Shown here: one piece after another, positions 1 through 8,686 of the stretch
Layout of the letters: every line of letters starts with the position of its first letter
How positions within the stretch are numbered: position 1 is the first letter of the stretch
Origin: Runella salmonicolor
Lineage (GTDB): Bacteria; Bacteroidota; Bacteroidia; Cytophagales; Spirosomataceae
Assembly (NCBI RefSeq): GCF_024158025.1
Contig: NZ_JAMZEL010000008.1
Location: 62,001-126,000, forward strand
Length of the DNA: 64,000 nt
Direction: 5' to 3'
Translations under genes and position numbers: made by a program
The notes under the pieces: model-generated
What the model saw: only the letters and a program-made list of their open reading frames with translations
What the model was told of the DNA's origin: nothing
Databases searched by the model: none

Positions 1-109
1 AAGAGCAGGCGGTCATGGTGGTGCCTAAGCAATAAAAAGCCATCAGTGCACTACTGCTAAGTCCTAATTCACGCAGGAATTGTCCTCTTTTCATGGTTGT
101 CTGTTTCAT
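1..109 (-). CDS. Lipoprotein, N-terminal fragment only (cut by window edge)
   Basis: An open frame starts at ATG 109 (or 94) and runs off the left edge. The visible 36 residues are a basic start, an RRxFL-like stretch (KRGQFLRELG), a hydrophobic segment and a cysteine in a TMTAC context that could be a lipobox. This is the style of exported Bacteroidota redox or lipoproteins. The rest of the protein is outside the window, so no function is given. Positions 110-256 hold only the leader of this gene and no other feature I can support. Confidence 0.6.
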   Translation of the reverse strand, partial: MKQTTMKRGQFLRELGLSSSALMAFYCLGTTMTACS

Positions 110-256
110 GATAACGCAAAAGTTTGTTTTGTGATAAAAATATGTTTGTACAGGCATTTACGAGTTTAAATCGTTTCTGGTTGCGTGGAGTACGCTTTTT
201 TTTACACGGGAGCGTATAAAGGCTTTGTAAACAGCAAAATCAGGCTTGAGTTCTAC

Positions 257-1165
257 TTAAAAAAGCGAACCTTGGACTACTTTGGGGCGGATATGAGGAG
301 GTTGGAGCGATAGCCCGCAATGCAGATTAAGTTGTTCGACCCAGTACTTGGTCAATTCGGGGGCGTTGATGTTTTCGCCGCAGTGGACAAAAATATAGGC
401 TGTTTGGAGGCCTTGAGCGTACCAGTCCTTTAGTCGTTGTACCCAGGCATCTACCCGCGTAAAATCAGTTGGGTGTAGTTCATTGCCCACAAAACGCAGG
501 GTCAGGGTGGGAGAAGTAAGGCTCATGTGCAACACATCTCGACGGCCCGCCACGTCCGACATCACGGTGCCAATGCCCAGTTGGTGGAGCATTTCGAGGG
601 TTTTTTGCCAAATAGAATCATTTGAAAACCAATCGGGATGTCGAAACTCAACTGCGATGGGGAAATTGGGAGGAAGTTGCTTTAAAAAAGCCGACAAAGT
701 ATGAAATTGGGAGGTATCAAAAGCGGGCCCAAGCTGCAAAAAGGTCGTACCAAGATGCTCTCTCAGTTCTAAAACAGACGAAATAAACTCCTGACTCAAG
801 TGTTCACAACCTTTGAGTTGGTATTCATGACTGATGCTTTGGGGCCATTTAGGACAAAAACAAAAACCAGGAGCTGCCGCATCTACCCAACGCTGAATCG
901 TGGTTTCTGGGGGAATTTGGTAATGTGTAACGTTTAGCTCAATGGTGTTGAACTGACGGGTATAGTGGTATAAAAAATCTTTTTCCTTCGCCGTCGTAGG
1001 ATATATTTTCCCGACCCATTCTTTATTGGACCAAATGGGAGGGCCTACAAAACAACGTGGTGGTTCAGATGTTTTAAAAGAAGAAAGCACCTGACCAGTA
1101 AAGGGATGGTCAGGTGGTAAGTTGAAATTAACTTTTGAAATGTCGTCTACTTTCCCAAAATCCAT
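257..1165 (-). CDS. DUF72 family protein (YecE-like TIM-barrel)
   Basis: 302 residues, matching DUF72/YecE proteins: an N-terminal CFVGPPIWSNKEWVGKIYP segment (family pattern G-x-x-x-W), then FNTIELNVTHYQIP, CPKWPQSISH, FLQLGPAFD, FPIAVEFRHPDWF and the late YIFVHCGEN. The family adopts a TIM-barrel fold of unproven function. The protein has no signal peptide and should be cytoplasmic. It is a single gene, with the next minus-strand gene 55 bp away. Family call is firm; biochemical role unknown. Confidence 0.88.
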   Translation of the reverse strand: MDFGKVDDISKVNFNLPPDHPFTGQVLSSFKTSEPPRCFVGPPIWSNKEWVGKIYPTTAKEKDFLYHYTRQFNTIELNVTHYQIPPETTIQRWVDAAAPGFCFCPKWPQSISHEYQLKGCEHLSQEFISSVLELREHLGTTFLQLGPAFDTSQFHTLSAFLKQLPPNFPIAVEFRHPDWFSNDSIWQKTLEMLHQLGIGTVMSDVAGRRDVLHMSLTSPTLTLRFVGNELHPTDFTRVDAWVQRLKDWYAQGLQTAYIFVHCGENINAPELTKYWVEQLNLHCGLSLQPPHIRPKVVQGSLF

Positions 1166-1220
1166 AATGAACGTATTATCTGACGCAAATTAAGAAAATA
1201 CGCAGGAAGAAAATAGCACA

Positions 1221-2345
1221 TTATTTTACCCGCGCATCTTCCGAATAAACGCCCGCCTCCCGTCGTCCGTCGCGGTGATAAAAAGCGCCTTGGCCGTTGC
1301 GTTTGCCATTTTCGTAAATTCCTACAAAACGATCGCCATCGGCGTAGTAGTAAGTACCTTTGCCGTGGGGAAGATTGTTTTGAAACAACCCTACGTATTT
1401 ATCGCCGTTGGGAAAATAGTAGGCTCCGTATCCTGTGCGTTGGTCGGTTCGAAAATCACCCTTGTATTTCATTTTACCTTCTGGATAATACTGAACGCCC
1501 GTTCCGTGGCGTTTGCCGTACCTAAAGTCCCCTTCGTATCGTTCGCCGCTTTCGTGCACATAAATTCCCAGACCATTGTCACAATTTCCAGCCACGCATC
1601 CTACATTTTCATCTTCGGGTTCTTGGGGAGCGGCTGAAACTACGACAGGGCGGGAGGGTGTTGAAGGAACCGTAGACTGCGGAGTACGATTCGAAACCTG
1701 CGGGCCAGAAGCCGTTGGTTTTGGAGCGTTTGAGAGTATCCCAGCGGCATCCACCCATCCTTGGCGAATGGCTTCTACGCGGGTTGCCTTGGCGGGGTGA
1801 GAATACGTAGGCTTGTCGTCGCCGAGGGTTTTGATGGCTACCAAAGCCTCTTCAAGCGACGCCCCAAGGCGCTGCATGACAAAGCCAGAGAAGCGGTCGG
1901 CTTCTAATTCTTTTTGGGGGCGACTGCCTTTGCCGTCGATGGTATGCCCCTGCAAATGGTGCCCAATTTCGTGGGCCACAATACTAATGGCCGACCAGTC
2001 GGTTTGAGTGACATTTTCGACACGTTTCATAAAAGCACCATCATACACAATGTAGCGCTGCCCATCTACTACCGTAGCAAAGCAGTTTTCGGTATTTGGG
2101 CACTCTACCACTACAAAGTTTCGCAGCAGGCCTACTTGCCTCAAAATCTGATCCACCACCTGCTCGGCGTGTTGATTAGACCGAAAGCTTAGGTAATTGC
2201 AAATTTCTTTGGGTGTTTGGAGTTGTTTGTAGCCGAAATAATGGCATACAAAATCGTCGTCCTCTTCCTCCGTCGCGGGTGAAGTTTGGGCTTGAGCGTA
2301 AGAAAAAGTTGAAAGGGCTGTTAATAGGCAGAATAAGCTTTTCAT
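1221..2345 (-). CDS. Exported zinc metallopeptidase-like protein with C-terminal MORN repeats
   Basis: 374 residues. Residues 1-19 are a signal peptide ending AQAQ. A gluzincin-type motif HEIGHHLQGH follows near residue 125, with a downstream ELEADRFSGF glutamate, the layout of M48-like peptidases. After a Ser/Thr/Pro-rich linker, the last 120 residues carry about five MORN repeats (GDFRYGKRHGTG, GLFQNNLPHGKG, GIYENGKRNGQG). MORN repeats usually mediate protein or lipid contacts. Likely periplasmic or surface-exposed; substrate unknown. The peptidase-MORN fusion is unusual. Confidence 0.82.
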   Translation of the reverse strand: MKSLFCLLTALSTFSYAQAQTSPATEEEDDDFVCHYFGYKQLQTPKEICNYLSFRSNQHAEQVVDQILRQVGLLRNFVVVECPNTENCFATVVDGQRYIVYDGAFMKRVENVTQTDWSAISIVAHEIGHHLQGHTIDGKGSRPQKELEADRFSGFVMQRLGASLEEALVAIKTLGDDKPTYSHPAKATRVEAIRQGWVDAAGILSNAPKPTASGPQVSNRTPQSTVPSTPSRPVVVSAAPQEPEDENVGCVAGNCDNGLGIYVHESGERYEGDFRYGKRHGTGVQYYPEGKMKYKGDFRTDQRTGYGAYYFPNGDKYVGLFQNNLPHGKGTYYYADGDRFVGIYENGKRNGQGAFYHRDGRREAGVYSEDARVK

Positions 2346-2430
2346 GAAGTGTGCAGTTAGCGGTAAAGGCGGATTGCATTTCTTGATTAAATAACGCCTA
2401 TTCTGAAAAAATAGTACGTTTTAAACAAAC

Positions 2431-2460
2431 AAAACCCCGATCAATAATGAACGGGGTTTT
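2431..2460 (-). terminator. Intrinsic terminator behind the YceI gene
   Basis: The 9-bp inverted repeat AAAACCCCG / CGGGGTTTT has a 12-nt loop. Read on the minus strand it is followed by a T-rich tail. It sits 30 bp beyond the stop of the YceI gene and before the metallopeptidase gene start. Confidence 0.8.
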
Positions 2461-2490
2461 GAACAGTTACGAAATGTGCTTTTGAAGTAA

Positions 2491-3105
2491 TTATTTTACG
2501 GCAGCCAATGTCAAATCAATGGCGAAATCGTCGTAGATAGCTTTATCGCCGATGTTGGGGATGAATGATTTTGAACCATAACGAATATCCCATTTTGTGC
2601 GGTCAAGCGTGATTTTGGCATTAGCGGTTACTCCTTTAGCGTCGGCTTTCACGGTAGCAGGGAAAGAGATGCTTTTGGTAATTCCTTTGATGGTCATGTC
2701 GCCAGTCAAAGTGTAGTTAGCGCCTGAACCTTCAACTTTGGTGATTTTGAAAGTTGCCTTTGGGTGTTTTTCTGCCGAGAAGAAATCGTCAGACTTAAGG
2801 TGGGTGATCAATTTAGCGTTGTACCCAGCATCGGTAAGGTCTTCACATTTGATGCTTGTCATGTCGATTTCAAAAGAACCTCCGGTGATTTTAGTGCCAT
2901 CAACGGTCAAGACGCCGTTAGCCAGGTTTACGGTTCCGTTGTGCTCACCAGTTACTTTTTTAGCGTGCCATTTTACTACGCTTTTAGAGGCGTCTACCTT
3001 GTACGAAACGGCTTTTTTAGAGGCTGTTTTTTCAGTTGCAACTGCCGAATTAATCATCATCATACCGGCTACTAATACACTTGCAAACATTTTGATCGTT
3101 TTCAT
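2491..3105 (-). CDS. YceI family periplasmic lipid-binding-like protein
   Basis: 204 residues with a cleavable signal peptide (about residues 1-23, ending SAVA) and the YceI lipocalin-like beta-barrel signature: YKVDASKSVVKWHAKKVTG at the start, GGSFEIDMTSIKCED, LITHLKSDDFFSAEKHP, and a late GVTANAKITLDRTKWDIRYGS. YceI proteins bind amphiphilic polyisoprenoid-like molecules in the periplasm. It lies next to a divergently regulated MarR gene on the same strand, a common arrangement in Bacteroidota (known pattern), which suggests but does not prove MarR control. Confidence 0.92.
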   Translation of the reverse strand: MKTIKMFASVLVAGMMMINSAVATEKTASKKAVSYKVDASKSVVKWHAKKVTGEHNGTVNLANGVLTVDGTKITGGSFEIDMTSIKCEDLTDAGYNAKLITHLKSDDFFSAEKHPKATFKITKVEGSGANYTLTGDMTIKGITKSISFPATVKADAKGVTANAKITLDRTKWDIRYGSKSFIPNIGDKAIYDDFAIDLTLAAVK

Positions 3106-3215
3106 TTTACTTCGTGGTATTTAAAAGTTTAAAAAATTAAGTTAAAAGACGTTTGTGTTGATGGATTTTATATAGTTTTAATAAAATACTTTAATGACAG
3201 CACTGTTCTAGAAAA

Positions 3216-3671
3216 TTAAACAGAACCGCGGAGTTTATCCAAGATGTCACTTAGTAGATTTGCTTCTTCTTCCGTAACATTCAGAAGGGTCTTTTCCCAT
3301 TCGCCCTGCATGGCGTCCAATTCAGCCAAGATTTTCATACCATCGTCGGTAATGACCACATCAACGGCACGACGGTCACGCGGGCATTCGGTGCGTTTTA
3401 CCAATCCTTTGGCCAGAAGTTTGTCCACTAAACGTGAAGCGTTTGACATTTTGTCAAGCATCCGCTCGATAATATCATTTACTCTGACTGGATTTGGGTG
3501 CTGACCTCTTAAAATGCGCAATACATTGTACTGTTGCGTCGTTAAATCATACGGTTTTAAGAGTGCAGCCTGACCATTGCTCAACCAACTCGTCGTATAA
3601 ATCAAGTTGAGCGCCATTTTGTGGTAAGCGTTTCTGAACTTACTCTGTTTGATGTCGGTTTCAATAGACAT
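3216..3671 (-). CDS. MarR family transcriptional regulator
   Basis: 151 residues from the chosen ATG at 3671, which has AAGGGA seven bases upstream; upstream in-frame starts lack this and lie in the promoter. Winged-helix features are visible: QYNVLRILRGQHPNPVRVNDI (recognition region), MSNASRLVDKLLAKGLVKR and the wing CPRDRRAVDVVITDDG. MarR dimers bind palindromes and usually repress their own promoter; a matching palindrome overlies the promoter at 3705-3735. The ligand is unknown. The YceI gene lies 110 bp downstream on the same strand. Confidence 0.92.
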   Translation of the reverse strand: MSIETDIKQSKFRNAYHKMALNLIYTTSWLSNGQAALLKPYDLTTQQYNVLRILRGQHPNPVRVNDIIERMLDKMSNASRLVDKLLAKGLVKRTECPRDRRAVDVVITDDGMKILAELDAMQGEWEKTLLNVTEEEANLLSDILDKLRGSV

Positions 3672-3697
3672 AAATCCCTTTTTCAAATTTGACATTG

Positions 3698-3735
3698 CAA
3701 ATATAAATGTATTTACATTATATGTCAATACATTT
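3698..3735 (-). promoter_or_regulatory. MarR promoter with overlapping palindromic operator
   Basis: On the minus strand there is a TTG (-33 element, 3728-3726), 20 bp, then TATATTTG (3705-3698), which fits the Bacteroidota -7 box TAnnTTTG. A perfect inverted repeat AAATGTATT / AATACATTT with a 13-bp spacer (3705-3735) covers both boxes, as expected for an autorepressor site. Confidence 0.75.
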
Positions 3736-3747
3736 ATTGAAAAAAAA

Positions 3748-5625
3748 TTATCTAAAAGGAATTATTTCGGGCGCAGAAATGTCAAAATCTTTGAGTCGAA
3801 GCGGGGTAACTCCCTCAAAACCAGCTCTGAATGGCTGTCCAATGTCGGGGATGCCTGAATAAATACTTAGCCGAACTTGAAAGGTATTAAATGTAAGATT
3901 TTCGTTTCGGAATCTAAAACCGATGCCATATCCGTGAAAAGGACGGGCATTAAGAAGGGGTTCTCCTTTAAATGAAGTCCAACCAAGGTTTGAAAATACG
4001 AAGGGGGCCATCCGAAATCCTAAGAAATTAATCGGACTAAAAAATACACTTTCGACACCAACGACCAATTTGCGCGTGCCCCGCAGCTCGTCGCTGGTTA
4101 TTCCCTGAATTCCTTCATTTCCACTGATATTAAAATATTCATTTTGGAAGCGATTGAAGCCCCACCCAAATTTTACATTTAGAAAATGCCGGGCGTACCA
4201 ACGTTGCCCTAAGTTGTGTAACGGCGTAAAGTAATTGTTTTCAGTACTGAAAACCCCCTGCTCGGTGGTTCCGCCTTTAAAATAGGTGCCCAGATTAACC
4301 AAACTGTACAAATAACCCGCCTTCATGTACCGCGCCTTAGAAAATTTTAGGCCAACGTACTTTCGGGTGCCTAACTCAGCGGGGTCGCTGCCGTAGATAA
4401 ACGCTGCCATTTCGCCCAGTGGAACGTCTTCTGTTCGGCCAAAGCCATAAATGAGCAAATCCCGTTTGTAGCGGCGGTTGGAGAATCCAAAACTGAATAA
4501 TGTAGGGCGCGTATTCTGGAAAAGTTGATTAGTGCTGTCGGTGACGGCCTTCCCTCGGTTGTAAAATGTTTGGCGCGAATGACGCAATGCTACCACAAAT
4601 CGCGCCCGTTCGCGGAGTTGGTCGTCGCCAAAAAAAATCTTGAACGAACGCCCAATCCACGCGTCAAATAAAACATATTGCGACCAGAAGTAATTCCTGA
4701 CGGAACGCCCCGTGAGGGAGTCGGTGGTAAATTCAAAAAGGCGTAAATCGTTGTATCCGGCTTCGATTGAGCCCGCATATTTCATTTCGGGGGTCAAAAA
4801 AGGCCTAAACACTTTGAAGCCAAGTTGTTTTTGGTCGCGCTGGAGGTTCAGGATTCCCTGACCCGTAATGAACGTTTTTCGGTAGGAAGGAATGAGGTAT
4901 CTGCCTGTATATTCCCATCTTTGGCGGGGGTCGTTGGCATTATAAGCAATCGAATTTTTTAATGAATGTCCTAGCCCTTGAAAATTACGCTGTTCTAAGC
5001 CGATAGAAAAATTATCCAGTCCTGAGGCAGAACCATCGGGTAGGAGCGACCAAACATCTTGGGTATACACGTGGACTTCGACGGCGTCTTTGGCATTTTT
5101 ATAGGGGACAATGACGATACGAACGTCATGAAAAATGCCCTGCTGCCGTAAGTAGCGTTCGTTGTCCTTGATTTTTTCGGGGTCAATGAGGTCTCCTTCT
5201 TCAAAAAATAGAAAATTGTCTCGGATGACCCATTCGCGGGTACTGCGATGAAATCGGTTTCCAGTGCGGTCGAGCCAATTGTCGGGCCCGCGAAGTGTAT
5301 CATAGACGCTGTAACCGAACACATCGGCACTGTGTACATAAATCTTCCGAATCCAGCGTCCTTCAAATACTTTGTGAGGATTTTCTTCAATTTCGCTGAT
5401 GGTATTTCCTGAAGTAGTACTGTTATAAATATCCCGAAACAAAAAATTGTAGATGGTTTTGGGGACTACTTTTTTGGCCTTGATGCCGAAAGCGGTGTCT
5501 TTGGCGGTGGGAGCATCAATGCGAATTTTTGAAATACTATCCAATGGAACTCTCTGCCCCAATGCTTCTAACAAAATGAGGCTAAGTACAAGCGTTGATA
5601 ATATGTTTTTTCCGCAGTAAATCAT
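3748..5625 (-). CDS. BamA/TamA-like outer-membrane beta-barrel protein
   Basis: 625 residues with a signal peptide (about 1-23, ending ALGQ). An N-terminal POTRA-like segment follows (EGDLIDPEKIKDNERYLRQQGIF, then VRIVIVPYKNAKDAVEVHVYTQDVWS). The C-terminal 400 residues alternate aromatic beta-strand segments typical of an Omp85/surface-antigen barrel (GLEQRNFQGLGHSLKNSIAY, the VRLSIYSGIPD strand near the end). It has fewer POTRA domains than BamA, so it is an Omp85-like paralogue. Likely role is outer-membrane protein insertion or translocation. The gene stands alone between the MarR promoter and a divergent hydrolase gene. Confidence 0.8.
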   Translation of the reverse strand: MIYCGKNILSTLVLSLILLEALGQRVPLDSISKIRIDAPTAKDTAFGIKAKKVVPKTIYNFLFRDIYNSTTSGNTISEIEENPHKVFEGRWIRKIYVHSADVFGYSVYDTLRGPDNWLDRTGNRFHRSTREWVIRDNFLFFEEGDLIDPEKIKDNERYLRQQGIFHDVRIVIVPYKNAKDAVEVHVYTQDVWSLLPDGSASGLDNFSIGLEQRNFQGLGHSLKNSIAYNANDPRQRWEYTGRYLIPSYRKTFITGQGILNLQRDQKQLGFKVFRPFLTPEMKYAGSIEAGYNDLRLFEFTTDSLTGRSVRNYFWSQYVLFDAWIGRSFKIFFGDDQLRERARFVVALRHSRQTFYNRGKAVTDSTNQLFQNTRPTLFSFGFSNRRYKRDLLIYGFGRTEDVPLGEMAAFIYGSDPAELGTRKYVGLKFSKARYMKAGYLYSLVNLGTYFKGGTTEQGVFSTENNYFTPLHNLGQRWYARHFLNVKFGWGFNRFQNEYFNISGNEGIQGITSDELRGTRKLVVGVESVFFSPINFLGFRMAPFVFSNLGWTSFKGEPLLNARPFHGYGIGFRFRNENLTFNTFQVRLSIYSGIPDIGQPFRAGFEGVTPLRLKDFDISAPEIIPFR

Positions 5626-5720
5626 CGGAATACGTACGAGAATTCCCTATTCTTTTGTTCAATTTTAACTAAATAAATGAAAAATAAGTTATCGCATAGA
5701 CAACTCCATTAAAAATACCC

Positions 5721-6563
5721 ATGAAATACCGTAAAATGCTCCTCATCATTGGCTCTTTGTACGTGTTGGCGGTGGTTGCGTCGTCTTGTCTTACTGGTCG
5801 AATGAATGACAAGGAGATGAATAGCTATTTTTCGAAAAGCCCTTATCAGCCCAAACGACGTTTTTATCAGGCATTGGGACGGGAATTACACTATGTTGAG
5901 GTGGGTGATTCGTCGCGACAGCCGATTTTATTTGTACATGGTTCGCCAGGTTCTTGGGACAACTTTAAATCTTTTTTGAAAGATACCTTTTTATTGGCCC
6001 ATTACCATTTATTGGCGGTAGATAGGCCTGGTTTTGGGGAGTCACAAGCAGAAGGGGCAGAAGATGAATTAAAAAATCAAGCGGAAGCGTTATTGCCTAT
6101 CTTAAAACGCCAATCGCTGCCCGTTATTTTAGTGGGACATTCGTACGGCGGGCCCGTAATCGCAGAAGCCGCCATTCAGTATCCGCAGTTTATCAAATCG
6201 CTGGTCATTGTGGCGGGCTCGGTCGACCCCGCCTTGGAGCCTTCCAATTGGTACCGGTATCCGTTGAGATACACGCCCTTGCGCTGGGCAATGCCGTCTT
6301 TTTTTAGAAGCAGCAATGATGAGTTGTTGCCCTTAGAAAGTGAACTAAAAAAAATGTCCCCTCATTGGGGAAAAATTCGTTGTCCAGTAGTGGTGGTGCA
6401 AGGTGGAAAGGATGTACTGGTGGCGCCAGATAATGCAAAGTTTATCAAGCGTCAGCTGCCGCACGTGAAAGTGACCACGATTTGGAAAGAAAACATGAAT
6501 CACTTTGTGCCTTGGAGCGACCCCGATTTGATTGTTGAAGGAATCAAAAGAGCAACGGATTAA
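5721..6563 (+). CDS. Alpha/beta hydrolase, lipoprotein
   Basis: 280 residues. The N-terminus (to about residue 23) is a hydrophobic signal ending ASSC, a lipobox, so it is probably anchored in the envelope. The alpha/beta-hydrolase set is complete: oxyanion HGSPGSWDNF, nucleophile elbow GHSYGG, acid loop QGGKDVLV and catalytic histidine in MNHFVPW. Substrate cannot be read from the sequence. It is divergent from the Omp85-like gene; the 95-bp gap holds both promoters. Confidence 0.88.
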   Translation: MKYRKMLLIIGSLYVLAVVASSCLTGRMNDKEMNSYFSKSPYQPKRRFYQALGRELHYVEVGDSSRQPILFVHGSPGSWDNFKSFLKDTFLLAHYHLLAVDRPGFGESQAEGAEDELKNQAEALLPILKRQSLPVILVGHSYGGPVIAEAAIQYPQFIKSLVIVAGSVDPALEPSNWYRYPLRYTPLRWAMPSFFRSSNDELLPLESELKKMSPHWGKIRCPVVVVQGGKDVLVAPDNAKFIKRQLPHVKVTTIWKENMNHFVPWSDPDLIVEGIKRATD

Positions 6564-6659
6564 ATAAAAGCGGGACTCGTGGCGTAATCCTTTCCGCCCT
6601 TTTTTGTAAAAACACCCGATTTGCCTGATATTTGCCGAAAAGGTTTTGCCTCAACCCGA

Positions 6660-8639
6660 ATGTCTCTTTATTTGATTTTACTTCTTGTTTTCCCTTGTCT
6701 TGGTTTTATTGGTTTGTTCTCTTTTCGAAAACGGGCCAATAATTGGGCCGGATACGTTGGCATCGCCCTCACTCTTACGGGTTTAGGTGGTTCGTTGGTG
6801 ATGCTTAATCAAGCACTCAATCAATCTCAGGTTTATTTGGTCGAATGGTTTTCTATGAACGGTAAGCCCATCATGCTTTCCTTTTTGGTAGACAACCAAA
6901 CCCTTATGATGCTGGTGGTGGTGCATTTTGTCGCGGTTTTAGTTCAATTGTTCTCAATAAGTTATTTGCACGATGAGCCAGGGCGTTGGAGGTACTTTGC
7001 TTTTTTACAACTTTTTGTTTTTTCAATGTTGGGGATTGTGTTGGCAGGCAGTCTGTTGTTGATGTACGTATTTTGGGAATTGGTGGGCCTTTCTTCTTAC
7101 TTACTGATTGGTTTTTGGTACGAGCGACCACGGGCGGTTTGGGCGGCCAAAAAAGCATTTTTGTTGAACCGTATCGGTGATGCGGGCTTCCTGATCGGTA
7201 TTTTGTTGGTATTTTGGCAATTTGGCACAACAGAATTCTCGGTTTTGACCCATCAGGATGGCGTTCTTTCTGGAGAATCTTCCGTACTTTTTACCGTCAT
7301 TGGGGTTTGTTTATTCTGTGGGGCCATTGGCAAATCAGCTCAATTTCCGCTTTCGGATTGGCTACCAGACGCAATGGAGGGGCCCACGCCCGTCTCGGCC
7401 CTTATTCATGCCGCTACGATGGTGGCTGCTGGTATTTTTTTACTCGGACGCATTCATCCGTTTCTGACGCCCGACGCTCTGATTGTGGTGGCCATCATCG
7501 GCACCATAACCATGCTTTTAGGAGCGTATAGGGCTATTTTTCAGACCGATATTAAGAAACTATTGGCGTATTCAACGGTTTCTCAACTGGGCCTGATGGT
7601 GATGGGAATGGGCGTGGGAGCCAAAGAAGCCGCTTTGTTTCATTTATTGACCCATGCTTTTTTTAAGGCTGGCTTGTTTTTGTGCGCTGGCATAATCATC
7701 CATGCCGTTCATACCCAAGACACACGCCAAATGGGCGGGCTTCGACAAAAAATGCCCGTTACTTTTTGGGCTTACACGATTTGTGCCGCTGCACTGGCAG
7801 GTTTGCCGTTTTTTTCAGGATTTCTTTCCAAAGATGCCATTTTGATTGGAGCCTTTGAGTGGGCCAAACACACAGGGGGCATCGCTTATGTTATTCCAGT
7901 GATAGGCTTAATTTCGGCGGGTCTTACTGCTTTCTACGTTATCAGACAATGGAAACAGGTTTTCTTCGGCGAAAACCAAGGAGGATACCGCCACGAACAA
8001 ATTGTTCATGATGCAGATTCTTTCATGAAAGTGCCCGTTATTCTTCTGGCAATTCTGTCTTTTTTTATTTGGTTTTCGTTCAATCCAGCCGATGCCGCCC
8101 ACGGGTGGTTTTTTCGAATGTTTCCCGTTGAGGCGGCCGAAACGGGGCACGGGATGGTGGCTATACTGTCAGTTTTGGTCGTTGCTATCGGGCTGTTAGG
8201 CGGCTTTTATTCCACGGCAATTGGGCCATTACCTTCCCTCATTATGTTGCTGCAAGGGATTCATGACGTGATTGAAAAGCTGTTTGTTTCTTTGTTTGAG
8301 AAAATACGGAACAGATTGAAATGGTTGAATGAACACGCTGATGAAACCGACCGCCATGTGTTTTTGATTGCGCCTTTACAGAAAATAGCGTACTGGACGA
8401 ATAGGATAGACCGACGGATGATTGATGTAATGGTCAATGGCGTAGGTTATGTCACCGTGATTGGTGCCCATGCCATTGGGCGATTTGACAAATTGATCGT
8501 GGATGGTGTGGTAAACGCATTGGCTTGGTTGGCGGGGTTTGTCGGAAACAGGATTCGAAATTTGCAAAATGGGCGTGTTCAGTCCTATTTTGTGGTAATG
8601 CTTTTGGGTGTTTTACTAATGATTTTTTTGTTTTTTTAG
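6660..8639 (+). CDS. nuoL: NADH-quinone oxidoreductase subunit L
   Basis: 659 residues from ATG 6660; the longer frame would add 13 polar residues that do not fit the family start. It is a multi-spanning proton-pumping antiporter-like subunit of complex I. Family motifs: FWELVGLSSYLLIGFWYERP, NRIGDAGFLIG, KSAQFPLSDWLPDAMEGPTPVSALIHAATMV, YSTVSQLGLMVMGMG and a C-terminal lateral helix region ending in a last hydrophobic helix. The pumping lysines and the TM7 glutamate region are present. Followed by nuoM after 47 bp. Confidence 0.94.
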   Translation: MSLYLILLLVFPCLGFIGLFSFRKRANNWAGYVGIALTLTGLGGSLVMLNQALNQSQVYLVEWFSMNGKPIMLSFLVDNQTLMMLVVVHFVAVLVQLFSISYLHDEPGRWRYFAFLQLFVFSMLGIVLAGSLLLMYVFWELVGLSSYLLIGFWYERPRAVWAAKKAFLLNRIGDAGFLIGILLVFWQFGTTEFSVLTHQDGVLSGESSVLFTVIGVCLFCGAIGKSAQFPLSDWLPDAMEGPTPVSALIHAATMVAAGIFLLGRIHPFLTPDALIVVAIIGTITMLLGAYRAIFQTDIKKLLAYSTVSQLGLMVMGMGVGAKEAALFHLLTHAFFKAGLFLCAGIIIHAVHTQDTRQMGGLRQKMPVTFWAYTICAAALAGLPFFSGFLSKDAILIGAFEWAKHTGGIAYVIPVIGLISAGLTAFYVIRQWKQVFFGENQGGYRHEQIVHDADSFMKVPVILLAILSFFIWFSFNPADAAHGWFFRMFPVEAAETGHGMVAILSVLVVAIGLLGGFYSTAIGPLPSLIMLLQGIHDVIEKLFVSLFEKIRNRLKWLNEHADETDRHVFLIAPLQKIAYWTNRIDRRMIDVMVNGVGYVTVIGAHAIGRFDKLIVDGVVNALAWLAGFVGNRIRNLQNGRVQSYFVVMLLGVLLMIFLFF

Positions 8640-8686
8640 GCCATCGGCAACAAATATCGCTTTTGGGTATTGGCTAACGTACTATT

